Part shown: piece by piece, positions 35,475 through 47,745 of the stretch
Position numbering within the stretch: position 1 is the stretch's first letter
How the letters are laid out: each line of letters opens with the position of its first letter
Assembly: GCF_001766675.1 (NCBI RefSeq)
Contig: NZ_MJLT01000001.1
Coordinates: 610,120-674,119 of the forward strand
Direction of reading: 5' to 3'
Length of the DNA: 64,000 bases
DNA from: Arthrobacter sp. SW1
Lineage (GTDB): Bacteria; Actinomycetota; Actinomycetes; Actinomycetales; Micrococcaceae
Made by a program: the position numbers and the translations under genes
The notes under the pieces: generated by a model
Told to the model about the DNA's origin: nothing
Seen by the model: the letters and a program-made list of their open reading frames with translations, nothing else
The model's database searches: none

Positions 35475-37676
35475 CTACCCTTTCGTGGCGTTGTCCGGTT
35501 TCCGTGCGGAGTCGTCCGGCTGGGAAAGCGCCGCCAGGGAGGCAGCCACGGAATGGTCCGGCTCCTTTTCAGGCATGCTGTGCGCGCGGAGGACCACCAG
35601 GGCTTTCGCGCCCACCGGGAGGATGGAGTCGGCCTCCACGGGCGTGTCCGCGCTGCCGCCGGCAGTATCGATGATCACGTCCCATTTGGGCGCGTACTCG
35701 TCCGTGGGGACTTTAAAGCCCACGGGTTCGTCGTGTGCGTTGAAGTACAGCAGGAAGTTGACATCCGTGATGCGCCGGCCCTGGTTGTCCCGGCCGCGGA
35801 TGCCGTCGCCGTTGAGGAAGACTCCCACGGATCTGCCGAAGCCGCTGTCCCAGTCCGACGGCGTCATGGTGCTGCCGTCCACATCGAGCCACACGATGTC
35901 CGGAAGCCGTTCGCCCTCGCCCCGCAGCACCGGCCGGCCGTCGAAGAAGCGGCTGCGCCGGAACGTGGGGTGCTTGGCGCGCAGGGCGCTCACCGCGGCC
36001 GTGAATTCCACGAGGGGCTGGTCCACGTTGTCCCAGTTGATCCACGTCAGTTCCGAATCCTGGCAGTACCCGTTGTTGTTGCCGCGCTGCGTGCGCCCCA
36101 GCTCATCGCCGTGCAGGATCATGGGCACGCCCTGGGACAACAGCATGGAGGCAATGAAATTGCGTTGCTGGCGGGCCCGGAGCGCAAGGACTTCAGGGTC
36201 ATCCGTCGGCCCCTCCACACCGCAGTTCCAGGAGCGGTTGTGGGATTCGCCGTCTTTGTTGCCTTCGCCGTTGGCTTCATTGTGTTTCTCGTTGTAGGAG
36301 ACCAGATCCGCCAGGGTGAAGCCGTCGTGGGCGGTGACGAAGTTGATCGACGCCACGGGCCGGCGGCCGGAATGCTCGTACAGATCGGCCGAACCGGTCA
36401 GCCGCGAGGCGAACTCGCCCAGGGTGGATGGCTCTCCCCGCCAGAAATCGCGCACCGTATCGCGGTACTTGCCGTTCCATTCCGTCCACAGCGGCGGGAA
36501 GTTGCCCACTTGGTAGCCGCCGGGTCCCACGTCCCAGGGCTCGGCGATCAGCTTCACCTGGGACACCACCGGGTCCTGCTGGATGAGGTCGAAGAAGGAG
36601 GAGAGCTTGTCCACGTCGTAGAACTCGCGGGCCAGGGTGGAAGCGAGGTCGAAGCGGAAGCCGTCAACGTGCATCTCGGTGACCCAGTACCGGAGCGAGT
36701 CCATCAGCAGCTGCAGGGAATGCGGGCTGCGCACGTTCAAGGAATTGCCGGTGCCGGTGTAGTCCATGTAGTGCTTGAGGTCGCCTTCCACCAGGCGGTA
36801 GTAGGCGGAGTTGTCGATGCCCTTGAAGGACAGCGTGGGGCCCAGGTGGTTGCCCTCTGCGGTGTGGTTGTAGACCACGTCCAGGATCACCTCGATGCCG
36901 GCATCGTGCAGCGAACGCACCATGGCTTTGAATTCCTGGACCTGCTGCCCCGTGTCGCCCTTGGAGCTGTAGCTGTTGTGCGGGGCGAAGAAGCCGATGG
37001 TGTTGTAGCCCCAGTAATTGCTCAGCCCGCGGTCCTGGAGGATGCCGTCATTGGTGAACTGGTGGACGGGCATGAGTTCGATCGCAGTGACGCCAAGCTT
37101 CTGCAGGTGCGCGATCACGGCGGGATGCGCGACCCCGGCATAGGTGCCGCGCTGCTCTTCGGGAACCTCCGGGTGCAGCTGGGTCAGGCCCTTGACGTGG
37201 GCCTCGTAAATGACGGTCTTGTGGTACGGAATGCGCAGCAACTGGTCCCCGGCCCAGTCGAAGAACGGGTTGATCACCACGCCCAGCATCATGTGCGGAG
37301 CGGAATCGGCATCGTTCCGGGAATCGGGATCGCCCATGTTGTAGGAGAACAGCGCAGGGTCCCAGTCGATCTGGCGGTGGATTGCCTTGGCGTAAGGATC
37401 CAGCAGGAGCTTGTTGGGGTTGAAGCGGTGGCCTGCAGAGGGGTCGTACGGTCCGTGGACCCGGTAGCCGTACCTTTGGCCGGGCTGGACCTGCGGCAGG
37501 TAGCAATGCCACACATAGCCATCCACTTCGCGCAGTTCCACGCGCTCTTCCGCGCCGGTTTCATCGATCAGGCACAGTTCCACTTTCTCCGCGTTTTCGC
37601 TGAAGAGCGCGAAGTTGGTGCCACTGCCGTCAAAGCTTGCTCCCAGCGGGTAAGCAGATCCAGGCCAGACTTCCAT
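35475..37676 (-). CDS. glgX: Glycogen debranching enzyme GlgX/TreX
   Basis: A 733-residue GH13 isoamylase-type debranching enzyme. An N-terminal CBM48 domain ([28 protein letters not shown]) precedes the barrel with [33 protein letters not shown] (nucleophile Asp), [17 protein letters not shown] (acid Glu) and [19 protein letters not shown]. It trims branches so that TreY can use the linear chains, hence the name TreX in this operon. The ATG at 37676 has an AGAGGAG ribosome binding site; an upstream in-frame ATG lacks conserved sequence. Confidence 0.96.
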   Translation of the reverse strand: MEVWPGSAYPLGASFDGSGTNFALFSENAEKVELCLIDETGAEERVELREVDGYVWHCYLPQVQPGQRYGYRVHGPYDPSAGHRFNPNKLLLDPYAKAIHRQIDWDPALFSYNMGDPDSRNDADSAPHMMLGVVINPFFDWAGDQLLRIPYHKTVIYEAHVKGLTQLHPEVPEEQRGTYAGVAHPAVIAHLQKLGVTAIELMPVHQFTNDGILQDRGLSNYWGYNTIGFFAPHNSYSSKGDTGQQVQEFKAMVRSLHDAGIEVILDVVYNHTAEGNHLGPTLSFKGIDNSAYYRLVEGDLKHYMDYTGTGNSLNVRSPHSLQLLMDSLRYWVTEMHVDGFRFDLASTLAREFYDVDKLSSFFDLIQQDPVVSQVKLIAEPWDVGPGGYQVGNFPPLWTEWNGKYRDTVRDFWRGEPSTLGEFASRLTGSADLYEHSGRRPVASINFVTAHDGFTLADLVSYNEKHNEANGEGNKDGESHNRSWNCGVEGPTDDPEVLALRARQQRNFIASMLLSQGVPMILHGDELGRTQRGNNNGYCQDSELTWINWDNVDQPLVEFTAAVSALRAKHPTFRRSRFFDGRPVLRGEGERLPDIVWLDVDGSTMTPSDWDSGFGRSVGVFLNGDGIRGRDNQGRRITDVNFLLYFNAHDEPVGFKVPTDEYAPKWDVIIDTAGGSADTPVEADSILPVGAKALVVLRAHSMPEKEPDHSVAASLAALSQPDDSARKPDNATKG

Positions 37677-37782
37677 GTGTTCTCCTCTGCGTGACGGAAA
37701 GCTGCCCCGGCCGTGCTTTCCGGCATGGCCGAAGCGATGTGCCAAAGTAACACGGCCACGTTACGCGGCGGTGTGCAAGCGG

Positions 37783-39348
37783 TTACACAGGGGTGGTGCC
37801 CTTCCCAAGTTTCCGGATCACCGCGGGGATCCCACCCAGCACAGAACGGGCCGTAACGGGCCCGCCAACAGAACCACCCGCACGGCCGTGGACGCTCGCC
37901 CCAACGGCGGCCACGGCTGCCCATCTGTCCTCCGGGGCGATCCCGAGCGCCGCGAACGGCCCGCCGTCGTCGAGCGCTGTTTCCGCATACTGCGCGGCAA
38001 GCGCGCCAAGCAGCCCGGCGAGCACGTCACCGCTGCCGGCGGTCGCCAGCCAGGGGGTGCCCTCCGACTGGCTGAACACCGTGCCCGACGGCGAGGCCAC
38101 CAGTGTGGTGGCCCCCTTCAGCAACACCGTGGCCCCGCTGTCCGCGGCGGCCAGGCGGGCAAAGTGCAGCGGGCGGGACTCGACCTCGTCCCTGGAAACA
38201 GAGGTTCCGCGCGCCGAGAGGAAGGCGGCTAACTCCCCCGCATGCGGGGTGAGGATCCACTTGTCGGGGCAGCGTTCCGGGAGCAGGCTGAGCGCTCCGG
38301 CGTCGACGACGGCGGGCTGGCCGGCTGCCTGGGCCGCCGCCAGGACCTCGCGGGCGCGGCGGTGCTGCCCGTCGCCGTCGTCCCCGTCCGCGCTCGGAGC
38401 CGGGATTCCCGAGCCCAGCAGCCAGGCCTGAACCCGCCCCGGTTCGCCGCTTTCCACGATGGCTTCCGGAACCCGCGCCAGCACCTGCCGGGCCACGGCA
38501 TCCGGGCCGAGGTAGCGGACCATGCCGGCACCCGAGACGGAAGCGCTCCCGACCGTGAGCATCGCGGCCCCGGGATAGCGCTCCGAACCGGCCACCACGC
38601 CCAGCACTCCCCTGCTGTACTTGTGGTCCCGCCGGCCGGGCGCCGGAAGCAATGCCGCAAGGTCTGCGGCATCGAGGCGGCGGAGCGAAGCCATGGGCAG
38701 GCGGTCCTCGATTCCGATTTCCGCCAGCACAGGCCGCCCTGCGTATCCTTCGCCCGGGTCGGCCAGGAGCCCCGCCTTGATGCCGCCGAAGCTGACGGTC
38801 ACGTCCCCGGGGAGGACCGGCCAATGGACCTCGCCGGTATCGGCGTCCACGCCGCTCGGGATATCGCAGGCCACCACCAGAGCCGGCTTCAGGTCCTGGA
38901 GCAGGGAAACGAGCTCGGCTGCAGGACCGCGGAGGCCACCGCGCGCGCCTGTGCCCAGGATGGCATCGATCAGCACGTCGTCCGCGGCCGCAAGGACTGC
39001 CAGGTCCTCGACGTTCTCCGCAGTAAGGCGGTGTTCGCGTCCGCCGGCCGCGAGGAAGGCGGCCAACGCTTCGGGATGGGCGGAGTCCGCGGTGAGGACC
39101 GCCGTCGTACGCATTCCACGGGCGGCGAGCTTTGCCGCCGCGAACAGGCCGTCGCCGCCGTTGTTGCCCTTGCCGGCCAGCACGGTGACGGAGGCGCCGT
39201 ACAGGCGCCTGCCGCGCTGCTTCAATTCGCGTACGACGGCGGCCGCCAAACCGTGGGCGGCCCGCTGCATGAGAACAGCGCCCTCACCGGAGTCCAGGAG
39301 CGGTTGTTCCGCTGCCCTGACTTCCTTTCCGGTGAAGGCGCTGATCAT
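37783..39348 (-). CDS. nnrD: Bifunctional NAD(P)HX epimerase/dehydratase
   Basis: A 521-residue two-domain repair enzyme. The N-terminal YjeF_N half epimerises hydrated NAD(P)H (GKGNNGGDGLFAAAKL at about 59-74, and CDIPSGVDADTGE). The C-terminal carbohydrate-kinase-like half dehydrates it using ADP or ATP (WILTPHAGELAAFL, VLLKGATTLVASPSG, LATAGSGDVLAGLLGAL). It rescues damaged nicotinamide cofactors. It is downstream of acpS with a 12-bp gap in the glmS-acpS-nnrD run, a standard actinobacterial order. Confidence 0.95.
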   Translation of the reverse strand: MISAFTGKEVRAAEQPLLDSGEGAVLMQRAAHGLAAAVVRELKQRGRRLYGASVTVLAGKGNNGGDGLFAAAKLAARGMRTTAVLTADSAHPEALAAFLAAGGREHRLTAENVEDLAVLAAADDVLIDAILGTGARGGLRGPAAELVSLLQDLKPALVVACDIPSGVDADTGEVHWPVLPGDVTVSFGGIKAGLLADPGEGYAGRPVLAEIGIEDRLPMASLRRLDAADLAALLPAPGRRDHKYSRGVLGVVAGSERYPGAAMLTVGSASVSGAGMVRYLGPDAVARQVLARVPEAIVESGEPGRVQAWLLGSGIPAPSADGDDGDGQHRRAREVLAAAQAAGQPAVVDAGALSLLPERCPDKWILTPHAGELAAFLSARGTSVSRDEVESRPLHFARLAAADSGATVLLKGATTLVASPSGTVFSQSEGTPWLATAGSGDVLAGLLGALAAQYAETALDDGGPFAALGIAPEDRWAAVAAVGASVHGRAGGSVGGPVTARSVLGGIPAVIRKLGKGTTPV

Positions 39349-39360
39349 TGCTTGAAGTTG

Positions 39361-39708
39361 TCAGCCTTCGGCGACGACCATGGCGGTGGCGATTCCGCCG
39401 TCGTGGCTCATGGACAGGTGCCAGCGCTTGACGCCCTTGGCATCGGCCACGGCCAGCACGGTGCCCTGGACCTTGATGGTGGGGCCGTTCTGGTCCAGGC
39501 CGATCCAGCAGTCCTGCCAGTTCATGCCTGCCGGGGCACCCAGGACCTTGGCCACCGCTTCCTTGGCCGCAAAGCGCGCGGCCAGGGAGCGAACGTGGAG
39601 TTCCCGTTCCGCGGGCACGAACAAGCGGTCCCGCAGGCCCGGTGTGCGTTCCAGCTGCCGTCCGAACCGTTCGATGTCTACGACGTCAACGCCGATGCCA
39701 ACAATCAT
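39361..39708 (-). CDS. acpS: Holo-[acyl-carrier-protein] synthase
   Basis: A 115-residue AcpS-type phosphopantetheinyl transferase that activates the acyl carrier protein of fatty acid synthesis. It starts [15 protein letters not shown], with the metal-binding Asp near residue 8, and has [13 protein letters not shown] with the catalytic Glu and Lys, plus [17 protein letters not shown] at the end. Usual length for the family. It ends 12 bp before nnrD and begins 4 bp after the glmS stop. Confidence 0.95.
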   Translation of the reverse strand: MIVGIGVDVVDIERFGRQLERTPGLRDRLFVPAERELHVRSLAARFAAKEAVAKVLGAPAGMNWQDCWIGLDQNGPTIKVQGTVLAVADAKGVKRWHLSMSHDGGIATAMVVAEG

Positions 39709-39712
39709 GCGG

Positions 39713-41605
<1,893 letters not shown>

Positions 41606-41673
41606 GGGCACAAGCCTAGCGGTTCTCCGCCCCTTATTTCGCGTTGAGGTCAGGGAGGGGCAGAATCTCTTAG

Positions 41674-42639
41674 GTGACTTTGCAACGCAACGAGGCGAAC
41701 GGCGATACCTCTTCACCGTTCGTGGAGCTTGACAGGCAGACGTGGTCCCGGCTGGCAGCGCAGATGGAGCAGCCCCTCAATGAGGAGGACATCATCCGGC
41801 TGCGGGGCCTGGGCGACCCCCTGGACATGAACGAAATCCGCGAGGTCTACCTTCCCCTCTCCCGGCTCCTGCACCTTTACGTCGAGGCCTCGCACCAGCT
41901 GCACGCTGCCACCACCACCTTCCTCGGCGAACAGACGCAGCGCACGCCGTTCGTGATCGGCGTGGCCGGCTCGGTCGCCGTCGGGAAATCCACCATCGCC
42001 CGCGTGCTGCGCGAGATGCTGCGCCGCTGGCCCGGCACCCCGAATGTGGAACTGATCACCACGGACGGTTTCCTCTACCCCCTGGCGGAACTGAAGCGGC
42101 GGCACCTGCTGGAGCGCAAGGGCTTTCCGGAGTCCTACGACCGCCGGGCGCTGCTCCGCTTCGTCAGCGAAATCAAAGGCGGGGCGGAAGAGGTCCGGGC
42201 CCCCTGGTACTCGCATGTCACCTACGACATCGTGCCGGACAAGGAAGTGGTGGTCCGCCGCCCGGACGTGCTCATCGTCGAAGGCCTGAACGTGCTGGCC
42301 CCGGCCCGCCCCCGGCACGACGGCCGGCAGGGACTGGCGCTGAGCGACTTCTTCGATTTCTCCATCTATGTGGACGCCAAGACCTCGTATATCGAGGAAT
42401 GGTACGTGGACCGTTTCCGGAAACTGCGGGGTACCGCGTTCGCCCAGCCGGAATCCTATTTCCACCGCTACGCCACCCTCTCCGATGCCGAGGCGGAGGC
42501 AACGGCCCGCGGCATCTGGAAGCGCATCAACGAGCCCAACCTCGAGGAAAACGTGCTGCCCACGCGCGGCCGTGCCCAGCTGGTCCTCACCAAGGACGCC
42601 GACCACACCATCCGCCGGATGCTCCTCCGAAAGGTCTAG
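41674..42639 (+). CDS. coaA: Type I pantothenate kinase
   Basis: A 321-residue enzyme for the first step of coenzyme A synthesis. The P-loop is GSVAVGKST at about 99-107; [31 protein letters not shown] is the signature of CoaA, and [21 protein letters not shown] with [12 protein letters not shown] completes it. The GTG start lies 68 bp from the divergent glmS start. The downstream lipoprotein gene begins 5 bp after its stop and is likely co-transcribed. Confidence 0.97.
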   Translation: MTLQRNEANGDTSSPFVELDRQTWSRLAAQMEQPLNEEDIIRLRGLGDPLDMNEIREVYLPLSRLLHLYVEASHQLHAATTTFLGEQTQRTPFVIGVAGSVAVGKSTIARVLREMLRRWPGTPNVELITTDGFLYPLAELKRRHLLERKGFPESYDRRALLRFVSEIKGGAEEVRAPWYSHVTYDIVPDKEVVVRRPDVLIVEGLNVLAPARPRHDGRQGLALSDFFDFSIYVDAKTSYIEEWYVDRFRKLRGTAFAQPESYFHRYATLSDAEAEATARGIWKRINEPNLEENVLPTRGRAQLVLTKDADHTIRRMLLRKV

Positions 42640-42644
42640 CACGC

Positions 42645-43517
42645 ATGTGCGAAAACAGCGCGCCGGACCGCAGGACGTTCACGGCATTCCTCGCCGCGAG
42701 CTTGGGAATGGCCGCCCTCTCGGCCTGCACGCCGCAGGAGCCGGAACGCGCGGCTTCCACTTCCGGCAGCCCCTCTGCCAGTGCCGGAACGTCCGGACGC
42801 CCGACGGCGGCAGGCACCCCGAGCCCGACGTCCGCCGGTCAGCCGGCTCCTTCCCCGGTGAAAGGCAACCCGCCCGCCACAGGCGCGTTGCCGCCGTCGG
42901 CGTCCCTCCCGAAACAGCACTCACTGAGCGATCCACGCAGCCCCTGGGTGGTGGTCAACAAGCACCGGCCGCTCACGCCGCTGCAGTTCGTCCCGCCGGA
43001 CCTGGTCCAGCCCGCCGTGCAACTGGCCACCAGCGGCGAATCCGCCCTGCTTAACAGCACGACGGCGGCCGCGGCCGAAAAGCTCTTCGGCGCCGCTGCC
43101 TCCGCCGGAGTCACCGTCACGCTGGCCTCCGGGTACCGCTCCTTCGACAGCCAGGCTGCCACGTACAACGGCTATGTCAGCAGCCGCGGCCAGGCGTCGG
43201 CGGATACCGCCTCCGCGCGTCCCGGTTTTTCCGAGCACCAGACTGGGTGGGCTTTCGACATCGGCGACGGCGGCGGAGCCTGCAGCTTCCAGCCGTGCTT
43301 CGCCGAACAGCCGGCCGCCGTCTGGGTGAAGGCCAATGCCCACAAGTACGGCTTCGTGGTGCGGTATCCCTGGATGCTGCACGAAACCACGGGCTACTAC
43401 TACGAGCCCTGGCACCTGCGCTACATCGGCACCGAAGCTGCCGCAGACATGGCCAGGCGCGGCATCACCACGCTCGAAGAGTACTTCGGAACGGGCGCCG
43501 CACCCTCATACCGCTGA
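42645..43517 (+). CDS. M15 D-alanyl-D-alanine carboxypeptidase lipoprotein (VanY-like)
   Basis: A 290-residue exported peptidase. The N-terminus has an RRTFTAFLA twin-arginine-like start and the lipobox ALSAC with lipidated Cys28, then a Ser/Pro/Thr-rich linker to about residue 95. The VanY domain shows ASGYRSFDSQAATYNGYV, the zinc motif SEHQTGWAFDIGD and the EPWHLRYIG site with catalytic Glu and zinc His. It trims the terminal D-Ala of peptidoglycan stems outside the membrane. Start chosen for the lipoprotein signal; its ribosome binding site is inside the end of coaA. Confidence 0.92.
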   Translation: MCENSAPDRRTFTAFLAASLGMAALSACTPQEPERAASTSGSPSASAGTSGRPTAAGTPSPTSAGQPAPSPVKGNPPATGALPPSASLPKQHSLSDPRSPWVVVNKHRPLTPLQFVPPDLVQPAVQLATSGESALLNSTTAAAAEKLFGAAASAGVTVTLASGYRSFDSQAATYNGYVSSRGQASADTASARPGFSEHQTGWAFDIGDGGGACSFQPCFAEQPAAVWVKANAHKYGFVVRYPWMLHETTGYYYEPWHLRYIGTEAAADMARRGITTLEEYFGTGAAPSYR

Positions 43518-43637
43518 CACAGCGGCTTCTCCAGTCATGCGCAGGTATTTTTGACAATGTTGTCTTAGCCGCGACACGAAGCGAAAAATTCCCTTGGAGC
43601 TAACAGCGAATTTACTAATCTGCGCTATTTTGGAGCC

Positions 43638-44015
43638 ATGTTGAGCGGATTCAAGAAATTTCTCCTGCAGGGCAACGTCATCGACCTCGCCGTGGCCGTC
43701 GTCATCGGCACCGCGTTCACCGCTGTGGTTGACGCGATCGTCAAGGGTCTGCTGACCCCGCTGATTGCCCGCCTTTTCAATGCCAAGAACCTTGCCGGCA
43801 TGACCTGGGAGGGCTTCGCCTACGGCAGCGTCATCGCCGCCATCATCAACTTCGTGCTGGTCGCTGCCGCCATCTACTTCCTGGTGGTTGTCCCGATGAA
43901 CCACATGATCGAGCGCCGCAACGCCAAGCACGGCATCAAGCAGGAAGAAGAGACCGTCGATCCGCAGATCGCGCTCCTCACCGAAATCCGCGACAGCCTG
44001 TCGGCACGCAAGTAA
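43638..44015 (+). CDS. mscL: Large-conductance mechanosensitive channel MscL
   Basis: A 125-residue pentameric channel that opens under membrane tension to release solutes during osmotic downshock. It begins MLSGFKKFLLQGNVIDLAVAVVIGTAFTAVVDAIVKGLLTP, the amphipathic helix plus first membrane helix, then has the periplasmic loop and second helix INFVLVAAAIYFLVVVPMNHMI, and a charged cytoplasmic helix. A TTGACA lies about 85 bp upstream, overlapping a GACAA-TG-TTGTC symmetric word. A strong terminator follows. Confidence 0.96.
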   Translation: MLSGFKKFLLQGNVIDLAVAVVIGTAFTAVVDAIVKGLLTPLIARLFNAKNLAGMTWEGFAYGSVIAAIINFVLVAAAIYFLVVVPMNHMIERRNAKHGIKQEEETVDPQIALLTEIRDSLSARK

Positions 44016-44025
44016 ACCTGACCAC

Positions 44026-44070
44026 AAACGGCTGCGGCCCGCCTCCTGGGGAGGCGGGCCGCAGCCGTTT
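44026..44070. terminator. Bidirectional terminator between mscL and glmM
   Basis: A perfect 20-bp stem, AAACGGCTGCGGCCCGCCTC (44026-44045) with its complement (44051-44070), loop CTGGG. It sits between the two converging genes and ends in AAA on one side and TTT on the other. Confidence 0.93.
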
Positions 44071-44090
44071 AAAGCTGTTTCGGAACGTTC

Positions 44091-45455
44091 CTAGACGGCA
44101 AGTTCGCGCGGAATTCCGAGACGGTCTTCCACGACGCCGGCAAGGGCCGTGCAGATCCGGGTGGCTGTTTCCATGTCACCGGCTTCGACCATGACACGGA
44201 CCAGTGCCTCGGTGCCGGACGGGCGCAGCAGCACGCGGCCGGAATCGCCGAGTTCCAGCTCCGCGGCGGCGACCGCGGCGGCGACGCCTTCGTCAGTGGC
44301 AGCGCGGGACTTGTCCACGCCCTTTACGTTGATCATCAGCTGCGGCAGCTTGGTCATGGCGCCGGCGAGCTCCTTCAGTGAGCGCCCGGTGCGTGCCACC
44401 TGCGCTGCGATCTGCAGGCCGGTCAGGACGCCGTCGCCGGTGGTGGCGTACTCCGAGAAGATCACGTGGCCGGACTGCTCGCCGCCCAGGCTGTACCCGC
44501 CCGCACGCATTTCCTCCAGCACGTACCGGTCCCCCACCGCGGTTTCACGGATGGTGATTCCGGCCTTGCGGAGGGCGATCTTGAGGCCGAGGTTGCTCAT
44601 GACGGTTGCTACGAGGACGTCGTCCTTGAGGTGTCCGGCGTCCTTGAGCGCCAAGGCGAGGATGGCCATGATCTGGTCACCGTCCACCTCGTTGCCCTCG
44701 TGGTCCACGGCCAGGCAGCGGTCGGCGTCGCCGTCGTGGGCAATGCCGAGGTCCGCGCCGTGCTTGACCACGGCTTCCTTGAGCGGGCCGAGGTGGGTGG
44801 AGCCGACGCCGTCGTTGATGTTCAGGCCGTCCGGCTCGGCGCCGATGACGATCACGTTGGCGCCGGCGTCCTTGAAGACCTGCGGGGAGCAGCCGCTCGC
44901 GGCGCCGTGCGCACAGTCCAGCACCACGGTGAGCCCGTCGAGGCGGTGCGGCAGGGTGCCGAGCAGGTGGACGATGTAGCGGTCTTCGGCGTCGGAGAAG
45001 CGCTGGATGCGCCCTACCTCGCCGCCGAGCGGGCGGGAGGGCTCCTTGCCGAGCTGCGCTTCGATGGCATCCTCGACGTCGTCCGGCAGCTTCTGTCCGC
45101 CGCGCGCGAAGAACTTGATCCCGTTATCCGGCGCCGGGTTGTGGGATGCGGAAATCATGACGCCGAAATCGGCGTCGAGGTCCGCCACCAGGTAGGCGGC
45201 CGCCGGAGTGGGCAGCACACCGGCGTCGAACACATCGACTCCGGAGCTGGCCAGGCCAGCTTCCACGGACGCTGCCAGGAACTCGCCGCTCGCCCGCGGA
45301 TCACGGGCGACGACGGCGCGCGGCCGCTTTCCGTCAGGGGTACGGTCATGGCCAAGTACGACGGCGGCGGCCTGGGCGAGCTGCAACGCCAGCTCAGCTG
45401 TGAGGGCTCCGTTCGCGAGACCGCGCACGCCATCTGTTCCAAATAATCTAGACAT
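44091..45455 (-). CDS. glmM: Phosphoglucosamine mutase
   Basis: A 454-residue alpha-D-phosphohexomutase converting glucosamine-6-phosphate to glucosamine-1-phosphate for UDP-GlcNAc. The active phosphoserine is Ser104 in [18 protein letters not shown]; the metal loop is [11 protein letters not shown], the sugar loop [10 protein letters not shown], and [15 protein letters not shown] is the phosphate-binding loop. It starts [15 protein letters not shown]. It lies downstream of rplM-rpsI, as in mycobacteria, separated by a hairpin. Confidence 0.98.
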   Translation of the reverse strand: MSRLFGTDGVRGLANGALTAELALQLAQAAAVVLGHDRTPDGKRPRAVVARDPRASGEFLAASVEAGLASSGVDVFDAGVLPTPAAAYLVADLDADFGVMISASHNPAPDNGIKFFARGGQKLPDDVEDAIEAQLGKEPSRPLGGEVGRIQRFSDAEDRYIVHLLGTLPHRLDGLTVVLDCAHGAASGCSPQVFKDAGANVIVIGAEPDGLNINDGVGSTHLGPLKEAVVKHGADLGIAHDGDADRCLAVDHEGNEVDGDQIMAILALALKDAGHLKDDVLVATVMSNLGLKIALRKAGITIRETAVGDRYVLEEMRAGGYSLGGEQSGHVIFSEYATTGDGVLTGLQIAAQVARTGRSLKELAGAMTKLPQLMINVKGVDKSRAATDEGVAAAVAAAELELGDSGRVLLRPSGTEALVRVMVEAGDMETATRICTALAGVVEDRLGIPRELAV

Positions 45456-45538
45456 CGTGCTCCAGTCTAATCGAAGGGCATGGCTCCCACGGTTCCCGAC
45501 CCACTGCGGGGTCCATCCGGAGGGTGCCTGGAAACGGC

Positions 45539-45574
45539 GGAAGCCCGCCCCGCCAGATGGCGGAACGGGCTTCC
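45539..45574 (-). terminator. Terminator hairpin after rpsI
   Basis: GGAAGCCCG (45539-45547) pairs with CGGGCTTCC (45566-45574); an inner CCGCC/GGCGG pair extends the stem. It lies 29 bp past the rpsI stop. Some read-through into glmM is possible. Confidence 0.7.
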
Positions 45575-45602
45575 GGTTGGACGCAAGGCGTCCGAAAGCG
45601 AT

Positions 45603-46106
45603 TTAGCGCTTCGAGTACTGCGGGGCGCGACGTGCCTTCTTGAGACCGGCCTTCTTACGCTCGATGACGCGGGCGTCACGAGTCAGGAAGCCGGCCTTCT
45701 TGAGGGTCGGGCGGTTGTTCTCGACGTCGATCTCGTTCAGCGAACGGGCAACACCGAGGCGCAGGGCGCCGGCCTGGCCGGAGGGGCCACCACCGTGGAT
45801 ACGGGCGATGACGTCGTAGGCGCCTTCAAGTTCGAGGATCTTGAAGGGTTCGTTGACTTCCTGCTGGTGCAGCTTGTTCGGGAAGTAGTTGGCCAGCTCG
45901 CGGCCGTTGATGGTCCACTTGCCGGAGCCCGGCACAACGCGGACGCGTGCAACGGCTTCCTTGCGACGGCCAACAGCTGCACCGGAAACGGTCAGTGCGG
46001 GGCGCTCCTTCTTCGGCGCAGCGTCAGCCGGTGCGCTTTCAGAGGTGTAGCTGGTCAGTTCCTCGGCCTCGACGGCTTCGTTGGTCAGTTCTTCGTTCTG
46101 AGCCAC
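45603..46106 (-). CDS. rpsI: Ribosomal protein uS9
   Basis: A 167-residue small-subunit protein. The conserved core runs from [23 protein letters not shown] to the basic end [17 protein letters not shown], whose last residues reach the P-site tRNA. An acidic N-terminal extension of about 35 residues ([31 protein letters not shown]) is typical of actinobacteria. The GTG at 46106 follows AAGGAGAATC. It is the second gene of the rplM-rpsI operon. Confidence 0.98.
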   Translation of the reverse strand: MAQNEELTNEAVEAEELTSYTSESAPADAAPKKERPALTVSGAAVGRRKEAVARVRVVPGSGKWTINGRELANYFPNKLHQQEVNEPFKILELEGAYDVIARIHGGGPSGQAGALRLGVARSLNEIDVENNRPTLKKAGFLTRDARVIERKKAGLKKARRAPQYSKR

Positions 46107-46143
46107 GATTCTCCTTGTGTAAAAAGTTGTTTGGTGGCCAGGA

Positions 46144-46587
46144 CTACTGGGCGACCTGGGTGATTTCGAAAGTCTTCGGCTGCTGGGCAGCGTGCGGGTG
46201 CTCAGCGCCACGGTAGACCTTGAGCTTGCTCAGCTGCTGAGCGGCGAGGGAGTTCTTCGGGAGCATGCCCTTGACGGCCTTTTCCACGGCGCGAACCGGG
46301 TTGGACTCGAGCAGTTCCGCGTAGTTGACGGAGGTCAGGCCGCCCGGGTAGCCGGAGTGGCGGTAAGCGCGCTTCTGCTCCAGCTTGGCACCGGTCAGGG
46401 CAACCTTCTCGGCGTTGATGATGATGACGAAGTCGCCCATGTCCATGTGGGATGCATAGGTCGGCTTGTGCTTTCCGCGCAGCAGTGTTGCGGTCTGGCT
46501 GGCAAGACGACCAAGGACAACATCGGTGGCGTCAATGACGTGCCACTGGCGGTTGATATCGCCGGGCTTCGGGGTGTACGTACGCAC
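46144..46587 (-). CDS. rplM: Ribosomal protein uL13
   Basis: A 147-residue large-subunit protein, the usual length. It begins [29 protein letters not shown] and has [34 protein letters not shown] and the [14 protein letters not shown] end. GTG start. Its leader and promoter lie in the 279-bp gap to the divergent pilus gene; no clear regulatory structure was recognised there. Confidence 0.98.
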   Translation of the reverse strand: MRTYTPKPGDINRQWHVIDATDVVLGRLASQTATLLRGKHKPTYASHMDMGDFVIIINAEKVALTGAKLEQKRAYRHSGYPGGLTSVNYAELLESNPVRAVEKAVKGMLPKNSLAAQQLSKLKVYRGAEHPHAAQQPKTFEITQVAQ

Positions 46588-46866
46588 GGTTTTGCCTCGT
46601 TCTTGTTCTGGCGTTCATGTTTAAGGCCACACGCACAGGCGCGGACCTACTCTGTATGCGCTACCGGAGCAGAGGTGAGGGCTCTATGTACCAGTCATCC
46701 CAAGGTCTCGAAATGCCTCCCCGGGTATGTGATCCTGCAACTGGATCCCCAAGCGGGCATGTGTCATCGAGAAAGGACACGCACAACGACTATCAAGAAT
46801 AGCGCCAAGTGAGTTGCAGGGTCAAAATGGGGATACTGTCCGCCGCCGCTGGAGGAGGTGCCCGTG

Positions 46867-47508
46867 ATGACTGAGCTGTTGCTGCTTGCCGTCGCGGGGC
46901 TTGCCGGGGGCGTTTCGAGCCTGCTCGCGGACCTCGCGATCCACCGATGGCTGCCGCGGCTCGGCGCCATCCCGCCGCTTGGGATCAGATTCACGACGGC
47001 GGCTGCCGCGCTGGCGCTCTCCGCGCTGTTTGCGTGGCGTTTCGGTTCCTCCCCTGAATTGCCGGCTTTCCTTTTCCTGGCGGTTTTGGCGGCACAGCTT
47101 TCCCGGATCGACATTTCACTGCACCTGCTTCCCAATCCGCTCGTTGTACTCCTGCTGGGGGCGGGCTTGGTGCTTCTGGTGCTGTCATCTGCACCCGGCC
47201 AAGACTGGGGCGCGCTGCTCCGCGCAGGCGCCGGCGGCGTCACACTGTTCGCCGCGTACCTGGTTCTTGGATTAATTTCTCCCCGCGGCATCGGCATGGG
47301 TGACGTCAAGCTGGCCGCACCCCTCGGCGTGTACTTGGGCTACTTGGGTTGGAAACATGTGCTCTACGGGGGGCTGCTGGGGTTCGTGGTGGGCGGCTTG
47401 TCCACGGTGCTGTTGTTACTGCTGAGGCGCGGAAATACGCCAAAAGAGACGCCTCACGGTCCTCCGATGTTTGCCGCCGCCATCGGCACGATGCTGCTCC
47501 TGGCCTGA
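46867..47508 (+). CDS. tadV: Prepilin peptidase, A24 family (TadV/CpaA)
   Basis: A 213-residue membrane aspartic protease that cuts the leader from Flp pilin and probably the TadE/TadG pseudopilins. The two catalytic aspartates are Asp82 in SRIDISLHLLPNPLV and Asp146 in GIGMGDVKLAAPLG, matching the GxGD pattern. Six or so membrane helices are predicted. It is the compact form without the N-methylase domain. ATG at 46867 is placed eight bases after GGAGGAGG; the GTG three bases upstream is possible. It opens the Tad cluster, separated from flp by 237 bp. Confidence 0.88.
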   Translation: MTELLLLAVAGLAGGVSSLLADLAIHRWLPRLGAIPPLGIRFTTAAAALALSALFAWRFGSSPELPAFLFLAVLAAQLSRIDISLHLLPNPLVVLLLGAGLVLLVLSSAPGQDWGALLRAGAGGVTLFAAYLVLGLISPRGIGMGDVKLAAPLGVYLGYLGWKHVLYGGLLGFVVGGLSTVLLLLLRRGNTPKETPHGPPMFAAAIGTMLLLA

Positions 47509-47528
47509 CTGCCGGCGAGGCTTGACGG

Positions 47529-47554
47529 ACTACTTGTTTCGGCTACCAAGTAGT
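47529..47554. promoter_or_regulatory. Inverted repeat upstream of the flp/tad operon
   Basis: ACTACTTG (47529-47536) and CAAGTAGT (47547-47554) are exact reverse complements with a ten-base spacer. A TTGACG lies just before it. It could be an operator of the pilus operon or end the prepilin peptidase transcript; there is no T-tract. Confidence 0.45.
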
Positions 47555-47563
47555 GCCCGGAAC

Positions 47564-47624
47564 AAAAACTGAGTACACCCGCAAAAACAATCTGTGCGCC
47601 CCGATAAAAAGTCGAGTACAGCCG
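47564..47624. repeat. Pair of imperfect direct repeats before flp
   Basis: AAAAACTGAGTACACCCG and AAAAAGTCGAGTACAGCCG, sharing GAGTACA at 47571-47577 and 47614-47620, 43 bp (about four helical turns) apart. Tandem, helically phased words in the leader region suggest binding of an unidentified regulator. Confidence 0.4.
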
Positions 47625-47745
47625 TCTCTTGCCACCCTCCATGCCCCGGGTGAATTCTTGAGCCATCGAAATCCGAACCGCTAAGCGAATTATGGGGGCG
47701 GCTTGGAATTCGTCGACAAATTCACTTATCTGGGAAGGAATTCCA

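Noticed and set aside
35463..37694. A 743-codon open frame opposite glgX
   Set aside because: Antisense shadow, low complexity, no ribosome binding site and no family match.
46588..46866. Autoregulatory leader structure for rplM-rpsI
   Set aside because: No stable conserved-looking hairpin could be recognised by eye.
47564..47624. CRISPR-like array suggested by repeats before flp
   Set aside because: Only two imperfect short copies with no cas genes.
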